Positions 1 through 6,076 of a stretch of DNA of 6,076 bases are shown piece by piece; position 1 is the stretch's first letter, and each line of letters starts with the position of its first letter. Made by a program: the position numbers and the translations under genes. Source of the stretch: an uncultured bacterium (GTDB taxonomy: Bacteria; Cyanobacteriota; Vampirovibrionia; Gastranaerophilales; Gastranaerophilaceae). The notes beneath the pieces were generated by a model. The model was not told the DNA's origin and did not search any database. It was given only the letters and a program-made list of their open reading frames with translations. The stretch lies in the NCBI GenBank assembly GCA_900555175.1, contig USJT01000076.1, positions 1 to 6,076 on the forward strand, written 5' to 3'.

Positions 1-252
1 TTTGTCTCCCGGTTGAACTTTTCTTGCAGCTGCTCCGTTTAGACAAATCATTCCTGAATCAGGTTCACCTTTGATTACGTATGTGTGAAACCTTTCGCCG
101 TTGTTAATGTCTAAAATGTCTACTTTTTGCCATTCTTTGATTTTAGATGCTTTCATTAAGGTTTCATCAATTGTAATTGAGCCTACATAATTAAGATTTG
201 CATCTGTTACTGTTGCTCTGTGTATTTTTGAACTTATAAATTCTTGTAACAT
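1..252 (-). CDS. panD: Aspartate 1-decarboxylase (pyruvoyl-dependent), 3' end cut by window edge
   Basis: PanD converts L-aspartate to beta-alanine, the precursor for pantothenate and coenzyme A, in the cytoplasm. It is made as a proenzyme that cleaves itself between Gly and Ser, and the Ser becomes the pyruvoyl cofactor. The 84 visible codons line up without gaps against the E. coli numbering as I recall it: K9, H11-R12, Y22, the cleavage pair G24-S25 (YVGSITID), R54, Y58 and the N72-G73-A74-A75 stretch are all present. The protein ends at Lys84 at the window edge, so roughly the last 30-40 residues of a typical ~120-130 aa PanD lie outside. The ATG at 252 is supported by a GGACGAGG ribosome site (267-260) 7 bases upstream. 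A hairpin terminator and a promoter-like pair separate it from the operon before it, so it probably starts its own transcript. Identification is by motif recall and is strong. Confidence 0.95.
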   Translation of the reverse strand, partial: MLQEFISSKIHRATVTDANLNYVGSITIDETLMKASKIKEWQKVDILDINNGERFHTYVIKGEPDSGMICLNGAAARKVQPGDK

Positions 253-305
253 ATTTATACCTCGTCCTATTTTTGCTTATTTATATTTCTTATTTCCGCC
301 AAAAT

Positions 306-334
306 ATTTTATATCAAACAATAAAAAAAATCAA
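306..334 (-). promoter_or_regulatory. Candidate sigma-70 promoter for panD
   Basis: Reading the minus strand, TTGATT (334-329) is followed after 17 bases by TAAAAT (311-306). These match 4 of 6 and 5 of 6 consensus bases with ideal spacing. Initiation would fall near 299, giving a leader of about 47 bases before the panD ATG at 252. The pair lies just past the operon terminator, where a new promoter is expected. In DNA this AT-rich such matches arise often by chance, so the position adds most of the support. Confidence 0.5.
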
Positions 335-342
335 AAATGAAT

Positions 343-374
343 AAAACAACTGTTAAATTTTTAACAGTTGTTTT
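343..374 (-). terminator. Hairpin terminator ending the three-gene operon
   Basis: The arms 343-356 and 361-374 are perfectly complementary over 14 bp (core ACAACTGTTAA) with a 4-base loop. In the minus direction the stem ends in TTTT and is followed by further T-rich sequence (ATTCATTTTTG). It begins 27 bases after the GH13 stop codon at 402, the expected place for an intrinsic terminator. The stem is AT-rich, with few G-C pairs, as is usual for such a genome. It has T residues on both sides, so it could also act on plus-strand transcripts. A palindromic operator is a less likely alternative. Confidence 0.8.
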
Positions 375-401
375 TGCGGTTTATTTAATGTGCCTTCTTA
401 T

Positions 402-2135
402 TTACAGGTTTTGCTTATAAATTTTATCGCAATAATTTTCAATATTTGGAGTATCTATTTCAAATACGTGAACTCTTGCAGGTCCTAAATCAACGTTAAG
501 TTCATTATCTCTTGCCTGCAAAATACTTTCTTTTCCGTATGATGGTAATAGGTTATTAAGTTCTTGAGTTGCTTTTAATGTCGGTACTTTAATTTTTGCC
601 GCAACAGAACGATTTACGTTTTTGTTTGCTACAACAAGAAGTGTCTTACCGTTTAAATGTCTTGCATAAGCGATAATTTGATCGTTTTTATCGTTTGTTT
701 TATCTAACTGAATAAATGTACCTTTAGTAATTACATCATTATATTTATCTCTCATTTTGAAGGCACTTCTCATAAACTGACCGATTTCAGGTTCTTTGCC
801 GCCCGGTTTTCTTGAAAGATTAAATATATCAAGTCTGCCTGTATGAACAGTCATTTCGTGGTTATCAGTTTGAGTTACAGGGTTATATTTGTTTTCGTAA
901 GGGTAAGAATAATTGTCACCTGATTGATAACCGTCAAGAATATATGGGTTAAGCATTGGTAAAGTTGCTTGTAAGCCCATTGTCAAGTTGCAGTAATCTC
1001 TGCCACCGTGGAACATTGGAGAAATGTCATCGTGTGTAGCAAAAGATCCGATTAAAGATTTGCCTTTCGGAAGTCTGTATGACATGTCAAGCTGTTCTTT
1101 TACATAATCCATAAATGTTGTTGCATTTGGCCATTCATGGAATATGTGGTATTGCCCGTATATAAGGTCAAATCCGGCTCTTAGAGAATCTTCAGGTCTG
1201 TCATAAGGCATATTTGCTTGAGGAGATGCATCTTCATATGTATAAGTTTCTGCAAGCCAACCAAATTCAGGATCTCGCATGTGTGAATAAGGAATTAGTA
1301 CATCCCAGAATTCTGCAGGTTTGGTTCTTGCTACATCAACTCTTACTCCGTCTACTCCTACATCTATTAACATATCAATTAATTTTTTATGATATGCAAG
1401 TAATTTCGGATTCAAAGTTCTTTTGCCTTCATCTTCCCAAGGTTCAAGCATTCTGATATCGTTCCAACCTTGAGGAGTTTTTGCAAGTCCGTCTTTTTCT
1501 TTTGCCATCAATTCGGGCATATTCAAGAACATTTCATAAGATGCACAACTTGGAATATCAACCATTACTCTTATTCCGCGTTTGTGGCATTCGTCTACAA
1601 ATGCTTTAAATTGTTCTTTGTCACTTCTCGGGTCATTTTTATCGATAAGGTTAGGGTCAATTTCTAACATATCTTTAGGTGCGTAAACAGAACCTGCTGT
1701 TCCCATAGCTTTAATTTTACCAGGAGTGCTTATCGGAAGTACGTGTAATGTGTTGAATCCGTCAGCTTTTACTTCGTCTAATCTGTCTATTGCATTTAAA
1801 AATGTTCCGCATTGTTCATTTCCGTCAATATATTCATTCCCGTTAAGATCTTTTGCGTTGAATGTTCTTGGAACCATTGCAAGAATTTTTGCGCCATTAT
1901 TTTTAAATAATGTTCTTAAATCGTTATGGTAATCAACAGGAGCTGTACTTTCAGCTTTTTTTACTGCCGGAATGTTAATCATTGCAAGATTGTTTAAATA
2001 TGCTCCGATAAGCCCTGATTTTGGTTTTTCTGCAGCCACAGGTATTGTCGCATTATTTGAGGATGCGGCTGAAGTTTGAGTATTATTTACTTGTTGAAGT
2101 TTTAATGATGTAAGTAAATTTGTTGAGCTTATCAT
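402..2135 (-). CDS. GH13 (alpha-amylase superfamily) protein, GlgE-like, with EF-hand loop
   Basis: Predicted cytoplasmic glucan-active enzyme of 577 aa. Residues 1-65 are a Ser/Asn/Thr/Ala-rich flexible tail with no signal peptide. A (beta/alpha)8 barrel runs from about 80 to 465. A C-terminal beta domain (about 470-561) ends in a PARVHVFEI strand like the PAHxFRV ending of GlgE. Catalytic positions are the nucleophile D267 (GVRVDVA), the acid/base E296 (GWLAETY) and D369 or D370 in region IV (FATHDD). Around the nucleophile, RVDVARTKPAEFW parallels RVDNPHTKPxxFW of GlgE (GH13_3), the maltose-1-phosphate maltosyltransferase. It differs from GlgE in having V268 where GlgE has Asn after the nucleophile, and in lacking the GlgE N-terminal domains (GlgE is about 660-700 aa). 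Region I reads D193-I-P-S-C-A, without the common Asn-His. Residues 96-107 (DLNGNEYIDGNE) fit an EF-hand calcium loop. The ATG at 2135 has AAGG 9 bases upstream (2148-2145), overlapping the previous stop. It is the last gene of the operon. Hydrolase, transglycosidase or non-enzymatic glucan binder all remain possible. Confidence 0.85.
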   Translation of the reverse strand: MISSTNLLTSLKLQQVNNTQTSAASSNNATIPVAAEKPKSGLIGAYLNNLAMINIPAVKKAESTAPVDYHNDLRTLFKNNGAKILAMVPRTFNAKDLNGNEYIDGNEQCGTFLNAIDRLDEVKADGFNTLHVLPISTPGKIKAMGTAGSVYAPKDMLEIDPNLIDKNDPRSDKEQFKAFVDECHKRGIRVMVDIPSCASYEMFLNMPELMAKEKDGLAKTPQGWNDIRMLEPWEDEGKRTLNPKLLAYHKKLIDMLIDVGVDGVRVDVARTKPAEFWDVLIPYSHMRDPEFGWLAETYTYEDASPQANMPYDRPEDSLRAGFDLIYGQYHIFHEWPNATTFMDYVKEQLDMSYRLPKGKSLIGSFATHDDISPMFHGGRDYCNLTMGLQATLPMLNPYILDGYQSGDNYSYPYENKYNPVTQTDNHEMTVHTGRLDIFNLSRKPGGKEPEIGQFMRSAFKMRDKYNDVITKGTFIQLDKTNDKNDQIIAYARHLNGKTLLVVANKNVNRSVAAKIKVPTLKATQELNNLLPSYGKESILQARDNELNVDLGPARVHVFEIDTPNIENYCDKIYKQNL

Positions 2136-2141
2136 TTTGTA

Positions 2142-4718
2142 TTACCTTGTTTTTTGATTATTAGTTTTTCCAAAGAAGAATTGTGCAAGAACTGTTACTC
2201 CTAACAATGCTGCACCAAATGTACCAAATATTTTGAACCATTTTTTAGAGTTAAATACTTGCTGACTTGATTTGAATACAAATTCATCTGGTGCAATACC
2301 TGTTAATAAGAATTTAAGATTTGAACCTGCATTACTTTCCGGTCTAATTCTATGGCGAGGTTTCATTATGTATTTTTCTCCGCCGATTTTATCAAGTACC
2401 AATTCTCTGTATGTTGAAACTTCATCTTTTATAGCACTGCTTTCAAGAATTTTTGAAGTTTCATCGTCCATTTTTTCTTCAAACATTAATTGCATTGCTC
2501 TTTGGTAGAAGTATTTATCACCAGCAATATCTTGTGGAGCTTGGCAATGTCCAAAGTATTTATTAACTACTTTGCCGTCTTTAACTTCCAGAGGACTTCT
2601 GTCATTTGAAGGATGCGGGTTTCTAAGCATATAGAATTTAGTTGCATTATCAGATGAATGTCCTTGCAGAGTTATTATTTTACATAGTTCGATAATTTCT
2701 TCTTTTATTTCTCTTGGATATTGCCCGATAGAATTCATATCATTCGCATTTTTTGCAATACGTCTGTAAAAATCAAGTGTGTTAATAAGTCTGTAGAATG
2801 AACTTTTTACACCTAACAATCTGTCTGATACAAATGCTTTTTGTATATTTTGAGCAGTGCCGACTGTGTCGTCTGCATTAAAGCCTGCAATTGCATGAGA
2901 AAGATTTGTAAAGCCTTTTTCTTTTACAGTATTTGCATAAGAATTAAATTCTTTATCAACAATTTTTTCATAAGATGATCTGTTTGCCAATTTTTGAGCA
3001 TCGTTCAAACCTTCTTCTTTCTTTAATAAAGGTGTTGCCAAATCACTGGATTTAATTTCGTTGTTTATTGAAGCAATTTTTTCTACCAATTCTTTCATTA
3101 CTTTTTTATAAAGATCATCATTTGAAACAATTGTTTCAATTTTATTTCTTAATAAGTTTCCAATAAGGGTTCTATCGTGTTTAACATTTTTGATATCATT
3201 GAATGAAATGCCAAAAATATTTAATGCTTCTTTAGAAATATTGTTCCAATAATTTGCAATTACGGTTTCCGGTGCTGAACCGATTTTAAGCACTGCATAT
3301 TCATCAAGTGCGTAGTTTTTAGCACTAAAATCATCTGTAATTTTTGCAAGATCTCTCAATCTTGCTTGCATTGTTGTATCAAATTTTATACCAGGAACTT
3401 TAAACAATTCTTTTTCAATAGGATGAGATTCTCTGTTGTTATTTGTAATTATTTGTTGTATAAAATGCCAATCAAGAGGATCATCTTTTCCTGCATTTTG
3501 GTTGTAATTTAAGATATTAAGTTTAATAGTTTTAGATATTTTGTTTTTGATACTTTGAAAATCTTTTGTTTCTTTTGACGGATCAATAAAATGGTTATCT
3601 GTAAATAATTGTACCATTTCAGCTTCATTCGGAATAGCAGCTTTAATTTCTTCATCAGTATAATTTTTAGCTTTTAATAATTTTTGAAGATTAATGCTGA
3701 TATTTTTAGCTGTATTGTCATCAATAGCATAAGCTTTTTTAGTCATCATAAGATTTCTTAAATCTTCTTTAATACTTGCTGATGTTACATAATCGATTCT
3801 GCTTCTGAATGCATCCGTAATATTTTCTAATAAATCTTCGTCAACAGGTTTATTGCCATATAATGCAATAACTTCTTCCAATTTTTTACTAATTGTACTT
3901 GTTTGATATTTGTTAGAATATTTATCTAAGTTTGTTAAAATTTTATCTGCTTTTTTATTTTTTCTATCATTTAACCAATTAGCAAGGTAAGGTTCTGTTC
4001 TGTTACAAATAAGTGCACTCATAATTGGAGTTGCAAAACCTGCGGTAAGCATCCATAAAGTATTGTTTTGGATAGCAATTTTTTTCATTTTATTTTGAAT
4101 TGCATCACGTCTGTTTGGGATATCTTTAGGAACTCCTAATCTATTTCCTATTTTTTGAATTTCTTTATCAGAATACAAGTCCCAAGGAATAAATTGCGGA
4201 TCTTGATAGAAAGGTTTTTTTCTTCCAAAACTGTCTTCGTATTGTTTTTGAACATTTATTCCGTGAATAAGGTATGCAGGTAATTGGATTGCAATTTTAG
4301 GCCAAATAGCCATTGAAGCTAGGAAAGAACCTAAGCCTATAAATTCCATTCCTTTAGTCATAGGAGTTTGTTTTCTCGTGAAAAGATAACCCGCGATTGC
4401 AAGTCCGCCAACTTTTAAACCTACATCATTAAGTTTGCCAAGTTCGTGGTCGTTTGCTTCACCTTTTACGGCGTGGCCGAATGCTTTTACATTATATAAT
4501 GTGTCTTTAACCGTTACGGCAGGCATGTTGAAAATACTACCGTTGATTAAATGTCCTTTACCTTCTAATGGTTTGATGAATGTTCTGTTATTAAGTTCAT
4601 GTTCAATATCAAAATCAGGCATCGGTTTTTTAGGGGCTTCTTTTCTTTTTTGATTCCCTGATGTCGGTTTGTGTAGTGAACCGGATGCTATGTAATTGTG
4701 TATTAAATTTGTTGTCAT
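2142..4718 (-). CDS. Uncharacterised membrane protein, 858 aa, with large soluble insert
   Basis: I do not recognise a named family. Residues 1-45 are polar and basic (including KRKEAPKKP) with no signal peptide. Hydrophobic segments lie at about 98-113, 125-151 and 220-238, and a clear last one at 828-849 is followed by a short basic tail (KTNNQKTR). Between the second and third segments is a block with PWDL (178-181), I-GNRLG (190-195) and a Lys/Arg-rich helix, which recurs in the 347-aa protein encoded just upstream. Residues about 250-820 carry no membrane segment and look mainly helical and charged. A more distinctive part at about 680-815 contains GHSSDNATKFYMLRNPHP and FLLTGIAPDEF, which I cannot assign. 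The ATG at 4718 follows the upstream stop codon after one base and has only a weak ribosome site, so translation is probably coupled. The GH13 start lies 6 bases downstream. A membrane-anchored scaffold is a plausible role, but this is inference only. Confidence 0.85.
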   Translation of the reverse strand: MTTNLIHNYIASGSLHKPTSGNQKRKEAPKKPMPDFDIEHELNNRTFIKPLEGKGHLINGSIFNMPAVTVKDTLYNVKAFGHAVKGEANDHELGKLNDVGLKVGGLAIAGYLFTRKQTPMTKGMEFIGLGSFLASMAIWPKIAIQLPAYLIHGINVQKQYEDSFGRKKPFYQDPQFIPWDLYSDKEIQKIGNRLGVPKDIPNRRDAIQNKMKKIAIQNNTLWMLTAGFATPIMSALICNRTEPYLANWLNDRKNKKADKILTNLDKYSNKYQTSTISKKLEEVIALYGNKPVDEDLLENITDAFRSRIDYVTSASIKEDLRNLMMTKKAYAIDDNTAKNISINLQKLLKAKNYTDEEIKAAIPNEAEMVQLFTDNHFIDPSKETKDFQSIKNKISKTIKLNILNYNQNAGKDDPLDWHFIQQIITNNNRESHPIEKELFKVPGIKFDTTMQARLRDLAKITDDFSAKNYALDEYAVLKIGSAPETVIANYWNNISKEALNIFGISFNDIKNVKHDRTLIGNLLRNKIETIVSNDDLYKKVMKELVEKIASINNEIKSSDLATPLLKKEEGLNDAQKLANRSSYEKIVDKEFNSYANTVKEKGFTNLSHAIAGFNADDTVGTAQNIQKAFVSDRLLGVKSSFYRLINTLDFYRRIAKNANDMNSIGQYPREIKEEIIELCKIITLQGHSSDNATKFYMLRNPHPSNDRSPLEVKDGKVVNKYFGHCQAPQDIAGDKYFYQRAMQLMFEEKMDDETSKILESSAIKDEVSTYRELVLDKIGGEKYIMKPRHRIRPESNAGSNLKFLLTGIAPDEFVFKSSQQVFNSKKWFKIFGTFGAALLGVTVLAQFFFGKTNNQKTR

Positions 4719-4719
4719 A

Positions 4720-5763
4720 TTAGTTTACCACGTACTTTTCATCTTTTTTAATTACATCTGCAGCATCCACTTTTGAAGGTTTGTGAGAGCTGTGCATTGT
4801 ATTTACAACTCCTACAATTGATGATAAAATTGATGCTCCGATTAAAATTTTTCCGGCATGTTTTGTTATACCCTGTCCTTCACCTTGATAAAGTGATTTT
4901 ACACTTTTCCCAAAATTCTTTCTAAATGAGTCTAACGTTTTTAGAAATTCGGGTCCCTTCCAGAATTTGAAAGTCATTACGTTAAAGAAGTTTTCCCAAG
5001 GTTTTTGGAATGCCAGAGCAACACCTGTTGCTGCCCATAAATATGAGGACATATTCTTGGCAAGATTTGATTTTATTATAATTTCTTTAATTCTTGCTTT
5101 TACTTCCTGATCAGAATCGTTAAGGTTTTCTCCCATGCCTAATTTTTTTGCAATTCTGTCATATCTGAAGTTTCTTGGTTCACCTTTACCTACATCACCA
5201 TAAAGCAAATCCCAACGTGGAAATTCAACACTTTCAAATACTTTATGATGTTCAATACTTATGATATCTGTATCATTGATGTTATCAGGAAGTTCATAAT
5301 TAACTTTTGCATAAGGTCTTTCTATATCAATTCCTGTCATCATTTGAATAGGTTTGCTGATAAGAGATTTTGATAAATTTTTTGCAAGTCCGTAAAATAC
5401 TACGCCGAGAGCAAGTTTCTTACCAAGCGGTTTGGCAATTGTTTGTTGGAAATGAGAATAGGAATTTGCAGGTCCCATAAACACATTCATCAACATCAAA
5501 CTGCCTATTAAATATGGAACATTCCCCATTGTTAAAAATTCATAAAAATTCGCGTTTCTGCTTCCCTTAAGACCTTTTGCAGGATATACAGTAAAGGCAT
5601 TTAATAATTTATCAATGCCAATATCTGTTCTTGTTGCAAGATTGTTTTTCAAAAGTGTATCATGATTATATTGAAGAACTTTTTTATGCTCATCTTTGCT
5701 CTTTGCAGAAAAATTTATGATGTTATTGTTTTGATTGGTATTATTATTTACAGGTAAAATCAT
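4720..5763 (-). CDS. Uncharacterised membrane protein, 347 aa, paralogue-like to the 858-aa protein
   Basis: No named family is recognised. The N-terminus (2-22) is Asn-rich and ends in IINFSAK, with no signal peptide. Hydrophobic segments lie at about 82-97, 114-128, 240-253 and 304-321. Residues 182-260 hold PRWDL (182-186), I-AKKLG (204-209), a charged helix and then the third hydrophobic segment. This block aligns with residues 178-248 of the 858-aa protein. The polar C-terminal tail contains VDAADVIKKDEKYVVN. The frame stays open to an ATG at 5853, which would add 30 residues, but that ATG has no ribosome site. The ATG at 5763 has GGAG at 5 bases and gives a polar N-terminus, so I chose 5763. 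The gene is first in a tight three-gene unit, and its stop is one base from the next start. Function is unknown. The shared layout suggests the two proteins arose from a common ancestor and may associate. Confidence 0.85.
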   Translation of the reverse strand: MILPVNNNTNQNNNIINFSAKSKDEHKKVLQYNHDTLLKNNLATRTDIGIDKLLNAFTVYPAKGLKGSRNANFYEFLTMGNVPYLIGSLMLMNVFMGPANSYSHFQQTIAKPLGKKLALGVVFYGLAKNLSKSLISKPIQMMTGIDIERPYAKVNYELPDNINDTDIISIEHHKVFESVEFPRWDLLYGDVGKGEPRNFRYDRIAKKLGMGENLNDSDQEVKARIKEIIIKSNLAKNMSSYLWAATGVALAFQKPWENFFNVMTFKFWKGPEFLKTLDSFRKNFGKSVKSLYQGEGQGITKHAGKILIGASILSSIVGVVNTMHSSHKPSKVDAADVIKKDEKYVVN

Positions 5764-5768
5764 TTTTA

Positions 5769-5772
5769 CTCC
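5769..5772 (-). promoter_or_regulatory. Ribosome binding site that fixes the 347-aa start
   Basis: On the minus strand GTGGAG precedes the ATG at 5763, with GGAG at 5772-5769 and a 5-base spacer. It is the clearest ribosome site in the unit. No comparable site lies before the in-frame ATG at 5853, so this site argues for the shorter protein. Confidence 0.75.
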
Positions 5773-5788
5773 ACACATCAATGCATTT

Positions 5789-5794
5789 AATATA
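5789..5794 (-). promoter_or_regulatory. Weak -10-like element in the leader of the three-gene unit
   Basis: TATATT (5794-5789, minus strand) matches 5 of 6 bases of the -10 consensus. It sits 25 bases before the start codon at 5763, just downstream of an 11-base A tract that could act as an upstream AT-rich element. At 17-base spacing the -35 position reads TCAAAA, which is poor. The 97-base gap after uppP makes a promoter plausible, but read-through from uppP is equally possible because I see no uppP terminator. Confidence 0.25.
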
Positions 5795-5805
5795 AGATGC
5801 GTAAA

Positions 5806-5816
5806 TTTTTTTTTTT
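5806..5816. repeat. 11-base homopolymer (T on plus, A on minus)
   Basis: An uninterrupted run of 11 T on the plus strand lies between uppP and the 347-aa gene. If the longer frame from 5853 were used, it would fall inside coding sequence (around the three Lys of QKKKF). With the preferred start at 5763 it is leader DNA, where a length change could alter promoter spacing. Such runs also attract sequencing errors. Confidence 0.9.
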
Positions 5817-5820
5817 GACA

Positions 5821-5841
5821 GTAAAATTTAATCAATTTTAC
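5821..5841. repeat. Inverted repeat, 8-bp arms with 5-base spacer
   Basis: The arms GTAAAATT (5821-5828) and AATTTTAC (5834-5841) are perfect inverted copies around TAATC. In the minus direction the hairpin is followed by TGTC and an A tract, not a T tract, so it is a poor terminator for uppP. It could be an operator for the downstream unit. In AT-rich DNA a chance palindrome of this size is possible. Confidence 0.45.
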
Positions 5842-5860
5842 ATTTTTTAACATTCAATTT

Positions 5861-6076
5861 TTATGAAAAAATTGCAAAAAATACGGCAGTGAAAAGCCCT
5901 GCTATAAGACAATAATAGCCGAATATTGCAAGTGAAAATTTTGAAATAAATTTCATAAAATATTTAATACATAAATAACCGACTATTGCAGACACAACAG
6001 TTCCTGCAATTATAGCTTTCCAGTTGTAGAGCATGGCTTCATGGATATCGATTTTAATTAGCGGATAAACCATTGA
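5861..6076 (-). CDS. uppP: Undecaprenyl-diphosphatase C-terminal part, 5' end cut by window edge
   Basis: UppP (BacA) is an integral membrane phosphatase that turns undecaprenyl diphosphate into the monophosphate carrier lipid for peptidoglycan and other envelope polymers, and it can confer bacitracin resistance. The visible 71 residues form the last two membrane helices. These are about 17-44 (AGTVVSAIVGYLCIKYFMKF) and 47-71 (FSLAIFGYYCLIAGLF...), in the spacing and wording typical of the UppP C-terminus: a Gly-x-x-Ser-Ala helix, a basic turn, then a Phe-x-x-Tyr-x-x-x-x-Gly helix. The catalytic Glu-rich and Arg motifs lie upstream, outside the window. The frame is open to the edge (a Ser codon precedes the Met at 6073), so that Met is internal and not a start. 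Many homologues have Arg after the Tyr of the last helix (YR) where this protein has Cys (YYC). No terminator is obvious after its stop. Confidence 0.85.
   Translation of the reverse strand, partial: SMVYPLIKIDIHEAMLYNWKAIIAGTVVSAIVGYLCIKYFMKFISKFSLAIFGYYCLIAGLFTAVFFAIFS

Noticed and set aside
847..867. DNHE at GH13 residues 424-427 as the conserved region IV (Asn-His-Asp)
   Set aside because: It falls after the predicted eighth strand and has Glu in place of the catalytic Asp. FATHDD at 365-370 follows a hydrophobic strand at the correct distance from E296 and fits better.
1214..1932. Plus-strand open frames of 65-80 codons opposite the GH13 gene
   Set aside because: They lie wholly inside a well-supported minus-strand gene, show no recognisable domain, have Phe/Cys/Leu-rich composition typical of antisense shadows, and no ribosome sites were evident.
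2272..4653. Plus-strand open frames of 72-78 codons opposite the 858-aa gene
   Set aside because: Antisense shadows of a long continuous minus-strand frame, with no domain or context support.
5821..5841. Inverted repeat as a terminator for uppP
   Set aside because: In the minus direction it is followed by TGTC and an A run, not by T residues, so intrinsic termination is unlikely.
6071..6073. ATG at 6073 as the start of a 70-aa small membrane protein
   Set aside because: The codon before it (TCA, Ser) keeps the frame open to the window edge, and the sequence matches the UppP C-terminus, so this Met is internal to a larger gene.
1..6076. CRISPR arrays, tRNA or rRNA genes, insertion sequences
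   Set aside because: No regularly spaced direct repeats, cloverleaf-like sequence, transposase-like frame or flanking terminal repeats were seen; nearly all of the window is coding.

Overview
The window is AT-rich, gene-dense bacterial DNA with every supported gene on the minus strand. It reads from the right edge to the left: uppP (3' part only), an uncharacterised membrane protein of 347 aa, a second uncharacterised membrane protein of 858 aa, a cytoplasmic GH13 (alpha-amylase superfamily) protein of 577 aa, a hairpin terminator, and panD (5' part only). The standard genetic code fits throughout. The AT-rich composition, the Asn/Ser-rich flexible N-termini (one ending in an 'INFSAK'-like segment) and large lineage-specific membrane proteins beside ordinary housekeeping genes suggest a host-associated Gastranaerophilales/Melainabacteria-type bacterium. 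That assignment is an impression from protein style and no marker gene here proves it.

Layout. Positions 6076-5861 hold the C-terminal end of undecaprenyl-diphosphatase (UppP/BacA). A 97-base gap (5860-5764) carries an inverted repeat, an 11-base A/T homopolymer and a weak -10-like element, followed by a strong GGAG ribosome site that places the next start at 5763. Positions 5763-402 hold three genes packed with gaps of 1 and 6 bases, almost certainly one transcription unit. A 14-bp hairpin at 343-374 ends it. A promoter-like pair (TTGATT, 17 bases, TAAAAT) then precedes panD, which starts at 252 and runs off the left edge.

How the genes may work together. The two membrane proteins share a recognisable block (a Trp-Asp-Leu motif, an Ile-x-x-(K/R)-Leu-Gly motif, a basic helix and a membrane segment) and the same overall membrane layout. 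The 858-aa protein looks like the 347-aa scaffold with a soluble, mostly helical insert of about 570 residues before its last membrane segment. The GH13 protein has the catalytic Asp/Glu/Asp positions and resembles GlgE (maltosyltransferase, GH13_3) around its nucleophile. It lacks the usual Asn-His of region I and the Asn that follows the nucleophile in GlgE, and it has a textbook EF-hand calcium loop near the start of the barrel. The tight coupling suggests that the glucan-active enzyme and the two membrane proteins work together, but their function cannot be read from the sequence.
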